From: Clostridia bacterium
GTDB lineage: Bacteria; Bacillota_A; Clostridia; Oscillospirales; CAG-272
Reading direction: 5' to 3'
Length of the DNA stretch: 40,046 nucleotides
NCBI GenBank assembly: GCA_017445115.1
Contig: JAFSUU010000041.1
Location: 1-40,046 of the forward strand
Shown here: positions 23,824 through 32,134 of the stretch, piece after piece
Position numbering within the stretch: position 1 is the stretch's first letter
Layout: each line of letters starts with the position of its first letter
Notes under the pieces: generated by a model
The model's input: the letters and a program-made list of their open reading frames with translations, nothing else
Told to the model about the DNA's origin: nothing
Databases searched by the model: none
Translations under genes and position numbers: made by a program

Positions 23824-26223
23824 TTAAATATTCTTATCTTTCCAAAACTCTGTCAGTATCTTAGTCAGGGATACTTCATTCCCGGTGACGTGGATATCCT
23901 TCCAATGGGCGGGGAGCAGCGCCCTTATCGCCGGGTCCTTGTATCTGTCGTCTATAAGGATGATGATCCCGCGGTCATTTTCACCTCTTATGACTCTGCC
24001 CGCCGCTTGAGATATCTTTATCATCGCCGGATAAAGATAGGCGAATTCATATCCGTTCTCTCGCGTTTTGTCGTAGTATTCTTTCAGGATATTGAGTTCC
24101 GATGACAGAGAGGGAAGACCTATCCCGACGAGCACCACGCCGATCAGCTTTTCATCCGGGAGGTCAATGCCCTCGGAGAATATTCCTCCGAGAACGCAGA
24201 AGCCGACCAGAGTTCCTTCTTCGGATTCGTTCTCGAAAAAAGAGAGAAATTTATTTCTTGCGCCGAGCGACATTGACTGCTTTTGAACGATGGCGCTTAT
24301 CCCTTTGGGCGCGATCTTGCAAAACGCGGCAAAGACCGTATCCATGTATTTATAAGAAGGGAAGTATACGATGTAATGCCCCGCTTTCGCAGATATTGCG
24401 GCGAGGATCATACGCGCGGTACTTTCCGCAGTCTCTTCTCTCACAAGATATTTTGTTGAGACTGTGTCTATGACCGAAACGGAGAGCATATCCGGGTCGT
24501 AAGGAGAGTTGAGCATCAGCGTCTTTGCCGTGGCGCATCCGGTTATCTCGGCGAAATAGTCGAGAGGAGTCAGCGTTGCCGAGAAGAGTATGGACGAGAC
24601 GGCACCCGACATCACGCGGTCGAGTATCCACGAGGGATCGAGACAAAGGATCTTTGCCGCAAATTTTTCTCCTTCAAGTTCAGTGTAAAAAACGAATCCT
24701 TCACCGAAGTATTCGTACGCTTTTATAAAGCCGGATACTGCGGTGTAAGCGTCGTCGATCTCCCCGGAGAGCGTGTCGTCACGTTCTCTTATCCTTGCTT
24801 TCGACAGCTCTGCCGCGGCATCGTTTGCCGCCTTGAACAGCTTTCCGGGTATGGAATCGGACACAATATAAGCGAATTTCTCGCCGCCCGATTCTTCAGC
24901 TTCTTTTAGACACGATCCGCATTCGTAGTCGAGTGACGTCAAAAGATCTTTTATCTTTGATATAAGTTCGAAATTCGGAGCAGGTGAGGATGATAGCGCG
25001 TCGTAAAGTTTTCGAAATCGATCGCGGTCGAGAGTAGACGAGAACGTGTCTCTCGTTCGGTCTGGAAGGTTGTGAGCCTCATCGATCAGAAGCGCGTACC
25101 GAAGATCTCCCTCGACGAAATACCTTCTGAATCTGACGCGGGGATCTATCGCGTAATTGTAGTCGCAAATAACGATCTGACAGTATTCCGAAAGGTCGAG
25201 TGAGAGTTCATACGGGCAAATACCGTATTTTTCTGCGGCGCTCGAGATATCAGCTTTTCCGTAAGGTCTGTTTTCAGACAGGAGCTCCTTTAGCGCGGCG
25301 TCGCGCCGTGATCTGTAGCTCCCCGATTCGTTTTCGCGCAGCCTCGGACAGTCAAAGCTGCACCTGTCCACTGTGAAATCTATCTTTTTGTCGTTTGCCG
25401 GACAGCAGCGTTCCTTCGAGATGATCGTGACCGCGCGAAGGCCGGGCACGCAGTCCATAAGGATCTTCGCCGTTTTGGCGGCGGCGACTCCGGTCACCGT
25501 TTTTGCTGTGAGATAGAACACTTTTTCAATAAGTCCCGCGCCGACAGCTTTCACTGCGGGATAGAGCGCCGAGATCGTTTTTCCGATACCTGTGGGCGCG
25601 GATACGAGAAGTCTTTCGCCGTGTGATATTGCGCGGTACGCCTCTTTGATAAATTCGCGTTGACCGTCTCTCACAGCGAAGAAAGGGAATTTCATTGTCT
25701 CTATCTTTGAGCGCCCTTCAAGCTCAAATTGCTTTTTTACAGCTGCAAAATATGAGGCACGCTCAAGAAGACTCACCGTCGTTTTTTCGAGTGACACGGA
25801 GTCGAGCGTTATATCGAAATATTTTTCGTCGCTGCCGGTAAAATACTTCAGCTTCAGTACTACGGAGCTCGCGGATCTTGCTTTGCAAACGAGATACGCA
25901 TATATATACGCCTCTGCGAGAAAGGCGGGGTCGGAGAGCGGATTTACCGATGACGTCAGCTTTTTTACCTGCTTTGCGGCTTCAATAACGGTTTTATCGT
26001 TCCCGTACGTGTAGACGCAGTACGGCTCACCCGTAACTATGAAGATCTCATCATCTTTTGTCACCGTACATGAAAGGCGGGGCGAAAATTCAGCATATCC
26101 GCGGCAAGGACCGGAGGGAGAATAATCGACAGATCCGGGGCGTATTCTTTTTTCTGCAAATGCAGAAAGTTCCTTTGCGCTTATCAATATCTCACCGTTT
26201 TCCGCAAGTCCGATATTTAACAC
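23824..26223 (-). CDS. DinG/XPD-type ATP-dependent DNA helicase with N-terminal nuclease-like domain
   Basis: A 799-residue superfamily 2 helicase. Residues 1-165 resemble the PD-(D/E)XK (Cas4-like) domain found in front of clostridial DinG-type helicases (DPAFLAEAYIYAYLV), but no clear catalytic E-x-K is seen. A Q-motif (FPFFAVRDGQREF), Walker A APTGIGKT (209-216), four iron-sulfur cysteine candidates (about Cys273/274, 288, 292 and 336), DEAH at 381-384, the SATL motif and the C-terminal motifs GGIFSEGIDLP and QAAGRVIRG follow. It would unwind DNA 5-prime to 3-prime in repair. The start is a GTG (26221-26223) with AAAGGAGG eight bases upstream. It is convergent with CotH and divergent from the CpXC gene. 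Confidence 0.88.
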   Translation of the reverse strand: MLNIGLAENGEILISAKELSAFAEKRIRPGSVDYSPSGPCRGYAEFSPRLSCTVTKDDEIFIVTGEPYCVYTYGNDKTVIEAAKQVKKLTSSVNPLSDPAFLAEAYIYAYLVCKARSASSVVLKLKYFTGSDEKYFDITLDSVSLEKTTVSLLERASYFAAVKKQFELEGRSKIETMKFPFFAVRDGQREFIKEAYRAISHGERLLVSAPTGIGKTISALYPAVKAVGAGLIEKVFYLTAKTVTGVAAAKTAKILMDCVPGLRAVTIISKERCCPANDKKIDFTVDRCSFDCPRLRENESGSYRSRRDAALKELLSENRPYGKADISSAAEKYGICPYELSLDLSEYCQIVICDYNYAIDPRVRFRRYFVEGDLRYALLIDEAHNLPDRTRDTFSSTLDRDRFRKLYDALSSSPAPNFELISKIKDLLTSLDYECGSCLKEAEESGGEKFAYIVSDSIPGKLFKAANDAAAELSKARIRERDDTLSGEIDDAYTAVSGFIKAYEYFGEGFVFYTELEGEKFAAKILCLDPSWILDRVMSGAVSSILFSATLTPLDYFAEITGCATAKTLMLNSPYDPDMLSVSVIDTVSTKYLVREETAESTARMILAAISAKAGHYIVYFPSYKYMDTVFAAFCKIAPKGISAIVQKQSMSLGARNKFLSFFENESEEGTLVGFCVLGGIFSEGIDLPDEKLIGVVLVGIGLPSLSSELNILKEYYDKTRENGYEFAYLYPAMIKISQAAGRVIRGENDRGIIILIDDRYKDPAIRALLPAHWKDIHVTGNEVSLTKILTEFWKDKNI

Positions 26224-26276
26224 CGGCGTCGCCTCCTTTCATACGAATATGAGAATTAATAAACTTTGACACAATG

Positions 26277-26306
26277 TTGACATAAAATAATAAACGGTGG
26301 TATACT
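26277..26306 (+). promoter_or_regulatory. Promoter of the CpXC-protein gene
   Basis: TTGACA (26277-26282) and TATACT (26301-26306) with an 18-bp spacer, about 36 bp before the start codon. Confidence 0.68.
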
Positions 26307-26342
26307 ATAATATATTCTAACAATTTTATGCGGAGTGATACT

Positions 26343-26975
26343 ATGATCCTCGATAAAAAATGGACCGTTGCGGCGTACAGATGTCCGTCATGCGGACAGA
26401 CGGTAAAGAGCCTCGTCGCCGCTTTTACCGTAGGCGGAGATATGCTGAAGCTCAAATGTCCTTGCGGCGGCAGCGAGATGCTGATAGAAAAGAGGAAGGA
26501 TAAAAAGATCCGTCTGACGGTCCCGTGTTTCCTCTGCCCGAAACCTCATATATACACAGTTTCGGAAAACGTGTTCTACGGCAGAGATATTTTTGCATAT
26601 CCGTGCTCATACACCGGAGTCGACATCGGTTTTTCGGGAGAACTCGAAAAAGTCGAGGAGGCGATAAAAGAGTCAGATCTCATGCTCGAAGAAGTGCTTG
26701 GCGACACGCCGTTTGAGGACGTCTCCTGCGCCTCGAAAGAAAATGTTTTCGACGATCCTCAGATACTCGACATAGTGCTCTTCGTGATAGGTGATCTCGC
26801 GGAAGAGAGGAAGATCCACTGCGGATGCGAGGGCAAGGGCGAATACGAAGTTGCGCTCGGAGACGACACCGTGACGGTGACTTGCAAGAAGTGCAAAAAG
26901 AAGGCGGTGATTCCCGCCGGAAGCACGCTTGCGGCAAATGCATTCCTTCACACGGATGAGATCACTTTGACATGA
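26343..26975 (+). CDS. CpXC-domain zinc-binding protein
   Basis: A 210-residue cytoplasmic protein with several zinc-finger-like cysteine pairs: CPSC near residue 12, CPCGG near 38, CFLCP near 60 and, at the C-terminus, CGCEGKGEY with CKKCKKK (about 160-185). The first half matches the CpXC type, known from Bacillota and of unknown function. The ATG at 26343 is preferred because GGAG lies seven bases before it; an ATG five codons earlier lacks a ribosome site. It has its own promoter. A 42-residue cysteine-rich miniprotein follows 100 bp downstream. Confidence 0.72.
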   Translation: MILDKKWTVAAYRCPSCGQTVKSLVAAFTVGGDMLKLKCPCGGSEMLIEKRKDKKIRLTVPCFLCPKPHIYTVSENVFYGRDIFAYPCSYTGVDIGFSGELEKVEEAIKESDLMLEEVLGDTPFEDVSCASKENVFDDPQILDIVLFVIGDLAEERKIHCGCEGKGEYEVALGDDTVTVTCKKCKKKAVIPAGSTLAANAFLHTDEITLT

Positions 26976-27037
26976 TTCACCATATTTCGGGTCCCGCATA
27001 CACTGATAGCAGAGTGCACCCGGCGCTCTGAAATCAA

Positions 27038-27079
27038 ATGAAAGGACCGCGCCGGATAATCCGGCGTAAATCGAAATGA
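27038..27079 (+). CDS. Possible 13-codon basic leader peptide coupled to the miniprotein
   Basis: ATG at 27038-27040 opens a 13-codon frame, MKGPRRIIRRKSK, whose TGA overlaps the ATG of the next gene as ATGA (27076-27079). A hairpin CGCCGG-ATAAT-CCGGCG (27050-27066) lies inside it. There is no clear ribosome site before it, and GAAAGGA occurs within its first codons, so it may be only the folded leader of the miniprotein. Confidence 0.3.
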   Translation: MKGPRRIIRRKSK

Positions 27080-27204
27080 ACTGTCTTTGCAACCTTTTTG
27101 ACAACGAAGTAGTATGGCTTATCATAATCGCCCTTCTCATCCTTAACGCGACCTGCAACGGAGTAGGCACGTCCCGCCCTTACGGTTGCGGATGCAACGG
27201 CTGA
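27076..27204 (+). CDS. 42-residue cysteine-rich single-span miniprotein
   Basis: An ORF of 42 codons: MNCLCNLFDNEVVWLIIIAL, then LILNATCNGV, GTSRPYGCGC and NG. It has a CxC pair at the N-terminus, one hydrophobic segment (about 12-24) and a C-terminal CGC. Short proteins beginning MNCLCN with this plan are, to my recollection, frequent in Clostridia and have no known function. It lies between the CpXC gene and the terminator at 27234. The nearest purine-rich site (AAAGGA) is 30 bases upstream and is separated from the ATG by a hairpin, so initiation may depend on coupling to the 13-codon frame that overlaps its start. Confidence 0.6.
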   Translation: MNCLCNLFDNEVVWLIIIALLILNATCNGVGTSRPYGCGCNG

Positions 27205-27233
27205 TAAGCGAAATACGTAATAATTAATTACCT

Positions 27234-27261
27234 GCGGCGCAAATCTTTTGATTTGCGCCGC
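27234..27261. terminator. Bidirectional hairpin between the miniprotein and the DnaI gene
   Basis: GCGGCGCAAATC-TTTT-GATTTGCGCCGC is a perfect 12-bp stem with a 4-nt loop between converging genes. Neither flank has a long T run, but position and stability suggest termination. Confidence 0.7.
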
Positions 27262-27267
27262 GTTATC

Positions 27268-28230
27268 TTATTTGTATTTTTCGATCTTCTGACGTCTGAC
27301 GTCCCGCCCCGTGAACAAAAGCGGCTGAAATTCTCCGAAAATGCGGCTGGTGATCCTGTCCGCATAGCAGTCGCGCAGTTCATCATAGGAGAGGTTGGTG
27401 TTTATGATCGTCGATTTGTTTCTGTTTATCCTCGTGTTGATGAGATTGTAAACACACGAAACAGAAAATCTGTTTGATACCTCGCATCCGAGGTCGTCGA
27501 TGATAAGCAGATCGCTCTCGTAGAATCTTTTATCTATCTCAGCTTCGTCAACGGTACCCTTGAATCTTTCCGCGTCGAAATCGGAGAGGATCCCGTCGAT
27601 GGTGTCGTAAACGACTTTGAATCCGCGCTCTATCACCGTCTTTGCAACAGCCGTAGAGAGATGAGTCTTTCCGAGACCTGTCGCGCCCATCAGGAGAAAG
27701 TTCTGCGGCTTCTTCGGATCAAAGCTTTCGGCAAAATCGCGGAGTATATTGAAATTACGGCGCATTATCGTAAGATCGTCGTCGCTGTAATATGAAAAAT
27801 CAAAAGTTTCAAAGCTTTCGGTCTCGGCGAGTGTTCCGATGCCGGACTCTTCCAGAGCCGCAAAAGCAAGTTCGCGCTTCAGACATTCACAGACGTCAAT
27901 TCCGACGAAACCCGTGTCAAAGCATTTGGGACATTCGTATTTAGTCTCCGTGTAATCCGCGGGAAATCCTGCGGCTGTAAGAAGATCGGCTTTTCTTTTC
28001 TGAAGAGTTGCGATCCTGTCGCGCAGATCGTTCATTTTCTCATCTATGCCGACGCCGGAAGCGGAGATCTTGAGTATTCTGAGAGCCGTGCCGCGAAGCT
28101 CGCGATCGATCTCGAGCGTCTCGGGGATCTTGCTGTGTACCTCGATCTCGCGACGTTCGCCTTCGAGTTCTGCAAGGCGGCGCTTTGCAGCATATTTCTC
28201 CATTATTTCTGCGGTCTTGCTGTGTCTCAT
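27268..28230 (-). CDS. dnaI: DnaI/DnaC-family replicative helicase loader
   Basis: A 320-residue AAA+ ATPase that loads the replicative helicase. The N-terminal coiled-coil region (1-90) leads to a zinc motif with Cys100, Cys103, Cys114 and Cys116 (CPKCFDTGFVGIDVCEC), then the ATPase domain with Walker A GATGLGKT at 182-189, Walker B LLIIDDLG at 241-248 and the C-terminal arginine-finger region (ADRITSRI). The layout matches the DnaI-like protein of Clostridia. It is last in a six-gene operon, 11 bases after a DnaD-family gene, which is the usual pairing for primosome assembly. IS21-type IstB is a related family, but no IstA lies nearby. Confidence 0.85.
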   Translation of the reverse strand: MRHSKTAEIMEKYAAKRRLAELEGERREIEVHSKIPETLEIDRELRGTALRILKISASGVGIDEKMNDLRDRIATLQKRKADLLTAAGFPADYTETKYECPKCFDTGFVGIDVCECLKRELAFAALEESGIGTLAETESFETFDFSYYSDDDLTIMRRNFNILRDFAESFDPKKPQNFLLMGATGLGKTHLSTAVAKTVIERGFKVVYDTIDGILSDFDAERFKGTVDEAEIDKRFYESDLLIIDDLGCEVSNRFSVSCVYNLINTRINRNKSTIINTNLSYDELRDCYADRITSRIFGEFQPLLFTGRDVRRQKIEKYK

Positions 28231-28241
28231 ACGATCCTCCG

Positions 28242-29243
28242 TTATTTTTTGTCGGAATAAGAGCGCTTAAGCGCCGCTTCAAAAAAGTCTTTTGTATCGA
28301 AACTTCCCGCGCCGTTCTGACCGGGCTGTTTTTTGCCCTGCTTCTTCGGCGATTGATTTCTGTACTTGGTTTCCGCCTCAGCGATTTTTTCCGGAGTGTC
28401 GAGGTTTTCCGAGTGCCATCTTTTGATCACGCCGTTCATATAGCTGATAGACGGGTTATCCGCTCCGAGCACCGTCGCGTCGTAAGCTCGTTCAAGCATT
28501 TCGTTGCTGACGCCCCAGCTTGCCCAGGTGTCGAGAATATTTCTTTCGCTCGGAGATATGCTTCTTCCCTTGATCCCGAAAAGCTCTCTGTATTTCGCCT
28601 CTATCCCTTTGACGACTTCGAGAGATTCAAAGTGACGCTCGAGATCCTCGTAAGAGATGATGCCGTCGTTGAACAGATTTACGGCGACTTTCTTTATGTA
28701 CTGGAACGATACTTTTCCGCTCGCCGCGCAGTGCGAGAAGAGAAGCATTATGTACTCCGGGCTCAGATGAAGGTAGTCGTACAGCACGACGATATCTCCC
28801 GCCTTTGTCTGATTCAACAGATCGCCGACGATGTTTCCGCACTCGTCGATAAGAGATCTCAGTTCGGGATTGCGCCGAAGCTTCTTTGCCACTTCCTCTT
28901 CGGTATATCTCGGAAGGTGGTCTGAAAGGAAGATCCTTTGCTGCCGGATCTCTTCAGGATCGGCGGACTCTTCTTTCTTTTGTTCGGGCGCTTTTGCGGA
29001 TGATGAGCTTTTCAATCCCGTGACGCTTATTGCGCCTTTTTCCTTCCAGAATATCAGAGCGTCCTTCGCTTCGTCTTTTGAACAGCCGATGACTGATGCA
29101 ATATCATCGAGCGTCGTACTCTGATTTGCCATCGTGTGAACGAGGACCTTTATCTGTATCTCGCTTGCTTCTTTGAGATTTTCTATTACGTTTGCATACG
29201 GGATAGTGATTATTCTGTCTCCGTATTTCGGATTTATCTTCAT
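28242..29243 (-). CDS. DnaD-domain primosome protein
   Basis: A 333-residue DnaD-like protein. The N-terminal winged-helix region (about 1-80) is followed by a charged, low-complexity linker (80-110) and two DnaD-like helical domains (about 110-200 and 205-285, with typical YISYMNGVIKRW-type helix NPSISYMNGVIKRWH). A basic tail ends SFDTKDFFEAALKRSY, a C-terminal motif common in clostridial DnaD proteins. DnaD remodels DNA and recruits the helicase loader at the origin and at restart sites. It lies 11 bases before dnaI and 11 bases after tsaD. Confidence 0.85.
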   Translation of the reverse strand: MKINPKYGDRIITIPYANVIENLKEASEIQIKVLVHTMANQSTTLDDIASVIGCSKDEAKDALIFWKEKGAISVTGLKSSSSAKAPEQKKEESADPEEIRQQRIFLSDHLPRYTEEEVAKKLRRNPELRSLIDECGNIVGDLLNQTKAGDIVVLYDYLHLSPEYIMLLFSHCAASGKVSFQYIKKVAVNLFNDGIISYEDLERHFESLEVVKGIEAKYRELFGIKGRSISPSERNILDTWASWGVSNEMLERAYDATVLGADNPSISYMNGVIKRWHSENLDTPEKIAEAETKYRNQSPKKQGKKQPGQNGAGSFDTKDFFEAALKRSYSDKK

Positions 29244-29254
29244 TTTTTGCTCCG

Positions 29255-30352
29255 TCAGTTTCTTATTATGCCGTCTTTTCCGTCCTTTGCGGCAGACGAC
29301 GCGCCTTCGTCCGAGGCAAACGCGTTGAGATAAGGCGTTGCCCTCGTTCCGGCAAGGTATTCGTAGTAAGCGGCTCCTCCTATCATCGCGCCGTTATCTC
29401 CGCAAAGGGAAAGGGGCGGGATAAAGAGTTCCGCACCGCGGTTTCTGACTGTTCTTTCAACTCCGGCACGAAGGTGCGAGTTCGCCGCAACTCCGCCCGC
29501 GACGACTATCTTTTTGTGACCGGTACGGTCTATCGCCGCTTCGAGTTTTGAGGATATACCTACGACTACTGCTGACGTGAACCCTGCGGCGACGGCGGCG
29601 CGGAAGCTCTCGGGAAGGAGAGTCGCGTCGGTCAAATTCTGCTTTTGCTTTTCGGTGTTTATAAGGTTCAGCGCGAAGGTCTTGAGACCGCTGAACGAGA
29701 AATCGAGAGTGCCGTCGGCGATCGCCGGAGACGGGAACTTTATGCTTTTGGTCTCATTTGCGTATTTTTCAAAGCCGACTGTCGCGAGGCGGTCCATCGC
29801 GGCGCCGCCCGGATAGGGAAGTCCCATTATCCTGCCGACTTTGTCGAAAGCTTCGCCCGCCGCGTCGTCGCGCGTCGAGCCGATATCGACGAAGTTATCG
29901 GGAGTTTGGACGTCGTAAAGGGACGTGTGTCCGCCGGAGACGATCAGCGCGAGAAACGGAGCTTCAAGTGTGTCGGACGTGAAATACGCCGCCGCGGCGT
30001 GACCTTTGATGTGATCTACGGGGATAAGCGGAACGCCGAGCGAGAGCGCGAGCGATTTCGCGAAACTCACTCCGACGAGAAGGGAACCGATAAGTCCCGG
30101 TGAATAAGTGACGCCGATCGCTTCAACGTCGCGTATTGAAACGCCCGACGACTTTACCGCTTCGGAAACGACGCGGCTGACGGCGTCAATATGCGCGCGG
30201 CTTGCGATCTCGGGAACGACTCCTCCGTAGAGCGCGTGTGTTGCGATTTGTGAGTAAACGGTGTTCGAGAGTATGCGCCGGTGTCCTGCGTCCATTTCGA
30301 CTATGGCGCAGGCGGTCTCGTCGCAGGAACTCTCAATCGCCAGAATTATCAT
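29255..30352 (-). CDS. tsaD: tRNA threonylcarbamoyladenosine transferase TsaD
   Basis: A 365-residue ASKHA-fold enzyme that transfers the threonylcarbamoyl group to A37 of ANN-decoding tRNAs. ESSCDET (7-13), ASRAH (50-54) and the metal-binding HIKGH (His114 and His118) are present, as are the later GGxxxN-type motif AGGVAANSHLR and CGDNGAM. The ATG at 30350-30352 is chosen; an upstream GTG gives three more residues. The C-terminus has an extra, low-complexity tail (SDEGASSAAKDGKDG). It overlaps the rimI gene by 20 bases. TsaB and TsaE, its partners in Bacteria, are not in this operon. Confidence 0.94.
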   Translation of the reverse strand: MIILAIESSCDETACAIVEMDAGHRRILSNTVYSQIATHALYGGVVPEIASRAHIDAVSRVVSEAVKSSGVSIRDVEAIGVTYSPGLIGSLLVGVSFAKSLALSLGVPLIPVDHIKGHAAAAYFTSDTLEAPFLALIVSGGHTSLYDVQTPDNFVDIGSTRDDAAGEAFDKVGRIMGLPYPGGAAMDRLATVGFEKYANETKSIKFPSPAIADGTLDFSFSGLKTFALNLINTEKQKQNLTDATLLPESFRAAVAAGFTSAVVVGISSKLEAAIDRTGHKKIVVAGGVAANSHLRAGVERTVRNRGAELFIPPLSLCGDNGAMIGGAAYYEYLAGTRATPYLNAFASDEGASSAAKDGKDGIIRN

Positions 30353-30812
30353 TTTTATCACCGCCTTCGGTAAGCTTGAGGGACATTATCAGCGCGTCCT
30401 CCGTGGGGTATCTGTAATAGTTTTTCCGGCGTCCGATGACGGAGAAGCCGACGCCCTCGTAAAGTGCGATCGCCGCCGGGTTGCCTTCGCGGACTTCAAG
30501 ATAAGCCGTTTCGGCTCCGGCATTTCGAGCGCACTCGAGCATTTTTTCTAGAACCGCTTTTCCGATGCCCTGACGCTTGTACTTCGGCGAGACCGCGAGA
30601 TCGAGTATCTCGCACTCGTCGACGACGGTGCGCGAAAATCCGTAACCGACGATGCGGTCGCCCGCTATCGCGCTGATGCAGCAACTGTTTTTTGAACCTA
30701 TGATCCGTTCGATGCTGTCGCGGCTCCACGGATCGATAAAAGACACTTTCTCTATCGCCGAGATCATATTTACGTCCCGCCCGTGTGAGCGCGCAAGCTT
30801 ATATTCCGTCAT
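30333..30812 (-). CDS. rimI: Ribosomal-protein-alanine N-acetyltransferase RimI
   Basis: A 159-residue GNAT acetyltransferase. The acetyl-CoA loop is in LAVSPKYKRQGIGKAVLEKML (about 72-92), followed by ETAYLEVREGNPAAIALYEGVGF and a C-terminal RRKNYYRYPTEDALIMSL, all typical of RimI. The enzyme acetylates the N-terminus of ribosomal protein S18 in model organisms. The start overlaps the upstream lipoprotein gene by ATGA, and its end overlaps tsaD, the usual neighbour. Confidence 0.9.
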   Translation of the reverse strand: MTEYKLARSHGRDVNMISAIEKVSFIDPWSRDSIERIIGSKNSCCISAIAGDRIVGYGFSRTVVDECEILDLAVSPKYKRQGIGKAVLEKMLECARNAGAETAYLEVREGNPAAIALYEGVGFSVIGRRKNYYRYPTEDALIMSLKLTEGGDKNDNSGD

Positions 30813-31438
30813 TTCAGTTGATCGGCGTATCCGTCGAGAAGAGTGCCGATGTTCGCGTAAGTCTTCGTTCCTCTTGAGAACAGATATGCGCCGTCCTCAT
30901 ATATAAGATATTTTACAGAGTAGTAGATCGCCGGGTAGTTTTTCGAGTGGAATTTCAGAGAGTAGGTCTCCGTCGGCTCGTCGAGCATGACCGACGTTGC
31001 GCCGGTGTGCAGCGCGTCGATGAGAGTGCTTATCAACTCCTTGTCCGTGATCTCGGTCACATAGACGACGGTCTCGTCTTCTTCGCAGACGTAGACCGTG
31101 TCGAAGTCGATCTCAGAGTATTCGGGAAGGTTGACTTTGCCCTCGCGGTAGTATATCGAGGTCAGGTCGCCCGCGTATTCCTCGGTCATCCACTCGTCCG
31201 TCGGGACGGCGTTCCCGTCGCGGTCCTTTATTTCATAGAGTTCGAACGCTCCGTCGCGCGTCGCGCACTTTTCCCCGACCTGACAGGGCTGAAATCCCAT
31301 CGGCGCGCAGATATACGTCGCGTCTCCGGACGAGATCTTGCCGTCAGCGTAGACAAAATTGAGATCTTTTGCGCCGCACGATGATAAGACGAGCGCGGCG
31401 AAGACGAGCGCGAGTACAAACGATATGTATTTTTTCAT
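30809..31438 (-). CDS. Lipoprotein of unknown function
   Basis: A 209-residue predicted lipoprotein with signal peptide MKKYISFVLALVFAALVLSSC (lipobox LSSC, Cys21). The mature part is acidic and Tyr-rich with no recognisable domain. It sits where tsaB often lies in tsa/rim operons but is unrelated to it. It overlaps rimI by four bases (ATGA) and starts five bases after the dCMP deaminase stop. It may be a cell-surface protein merely co-transcribed with the housekeeping genes. Confidence 0.6.
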   Translation of the reverse strand: MKKYISFVLALVFAALVLSSCGAKDLNFVYADGKISSGDATYICAPMGFQPCQVGEKCATRDGAFELYEIKDRDGNAVPTDEWMTEEYAGDLTSIYYREGKVNLPEYSEIDFDTVYVCEEDETVVYVTEITDKELISTLIDALHTGATSVMLDEPTETYSLKFHSKNYPAIYYSVKYLIYEDGAYLFSRGTKTYANIGTLLDGYADQLK

Positions 31439-31442
31439 TGTA

Positions 31443-31931
31443 TCAGTAACCGAATTTTCCGGAGAGGCTGTCGTCGTTTTCGATCCAGTCCGTGACAGTG
31501 TATTCGGTGAAGTTCTCCTTGTCCTCGCGGACGATGACGCGCTCGATGCCCGCGTTGATGACCATTCTCTTGCACATCATGCAGGAGCAGGTGTTCGGCA
31601 TTATCGCGCCGTCCTTCGGGTCGGTGCAGCACATATATAAAGTGGAGCCGATCATTTTGTCGCGCTCCGCCGCGATGATCGCGTTCGCTTCCGCATGCAC
31701 GCTGCGGCACATCTCGTATCTTTCACCTCTCGGAATTCCCATTTTGTCCCTTGCGCAATACTGAAGATCGTTGCAGTTCTTTCTCCCGCGCGGCGCGCCG
31801 TTGTATCCCGTCGAGATGATGACATCGTTCTTGACGATGATGGCGCCGAAACGGCGGCGAAGACAGGTGCTCCTCTCGGAAACTGTTTCGGCTATGTCGA
31901 GGTAATAATTCGTTTTGCTGACGCGATCCAT
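31443..31931 (-). CDS. Deoxycytidylate deaminase
   Basis: A 162-residue zinc enzyme that converts dCMP to dUMP for dTTP synthesis, related to ComEB. The catalytic HAE is at 79-81 and the zinc cysteines are in CSCMMC (Cys117 and Cys120). An extra zinc site is suggested by conserved Cys23, Cys53, Cys59 and Cys75 with ERSTCLRRRFGAIIV and GYNGAPRG. GGGGG precedes the ATG. It opens a six-gene operon. Confidence 0.93.
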   Translation of the reverse strand: MDRVSKTNYYLDIAETVSERSTCLRRRFGAIIVKNDVIISTGYNGAPRGRKNCNDLQYCARDKMGIPRGERYEMCRSVHAEANAIIAAERDKMIGSTLYMCCTDPKDGAIMPNTCSCMMCKRMVINAGIERVIVREDKENFTEYTVTDWIENDDSLSGKFGY

Positions 31932-31974
31932 AATATGCCCCCATGAAGTATACTATTACATAATAATCAATTAT

Positions 31975-32003
31975 ATTATACGGCAATAATTTACATAAAT
32001 CAA
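31975..32003 (-). promoter_or_regulatory. Promoter of the dCMP deaminase-rimI-tsaD-dnaD-dnaI operon
   Basis: On the minus strand TTGATT (31998-32003) and TATAAT (31975-31980) are 17 bp apart. The -35 box directly abuts the GTTGAAA repeat that begins at 32004. Confidence 0.7.
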
Positions 32004-32040
32004 GTTGAAAGTTGAAAGTTGAAAGTGGAAAATTGAAAAT
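32002..32040. repeat. GTTGAAA heptamer repeat, left copy
   Basis: Three perfect head-to-tail copies of GTTGAAA (32004-32024), followed by the degenerate units GTGGAAA and ATTGAAA. The same repeat in the same orientation occurs at 35907-35927, and the two flank the uraA-pyrR-flippase block. A transcript passing through it makes no obvious structure. Confidence 0.75.
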
Positions 32041-32085
32041 GAAAGGCGATTCTTAAAAGCTTAAGAGAAGAATGGTACGCCGGAA

Positions 32086-32120
32086 ACGAAAAAAGCGGCA
32101 CGCCGTGTGGCGTACCGCTT
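32086..32120 (-). terminator. Intrinsic terminator of pyrR-uraA
   Basis: On the minus strand AAGCGGTACGCC, loop ACAC, GGCGTGCCGCTT (plus coordinates 32093-32120) with one T-G pair, followed by a T run (A residues at 32088-32092 on the plus strand). Confidence 0.82.
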
Positions 32121-32134
32121 GATAATTCGGAAGA

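Noticed and set aside
27268..28230. IstB transposition helper of an IS21-type element
   Set aside because: The zinc motif, the DnaD neighbour and the absence of an IstA gene or terminal repeats fit the replicative loader DnaI instead.
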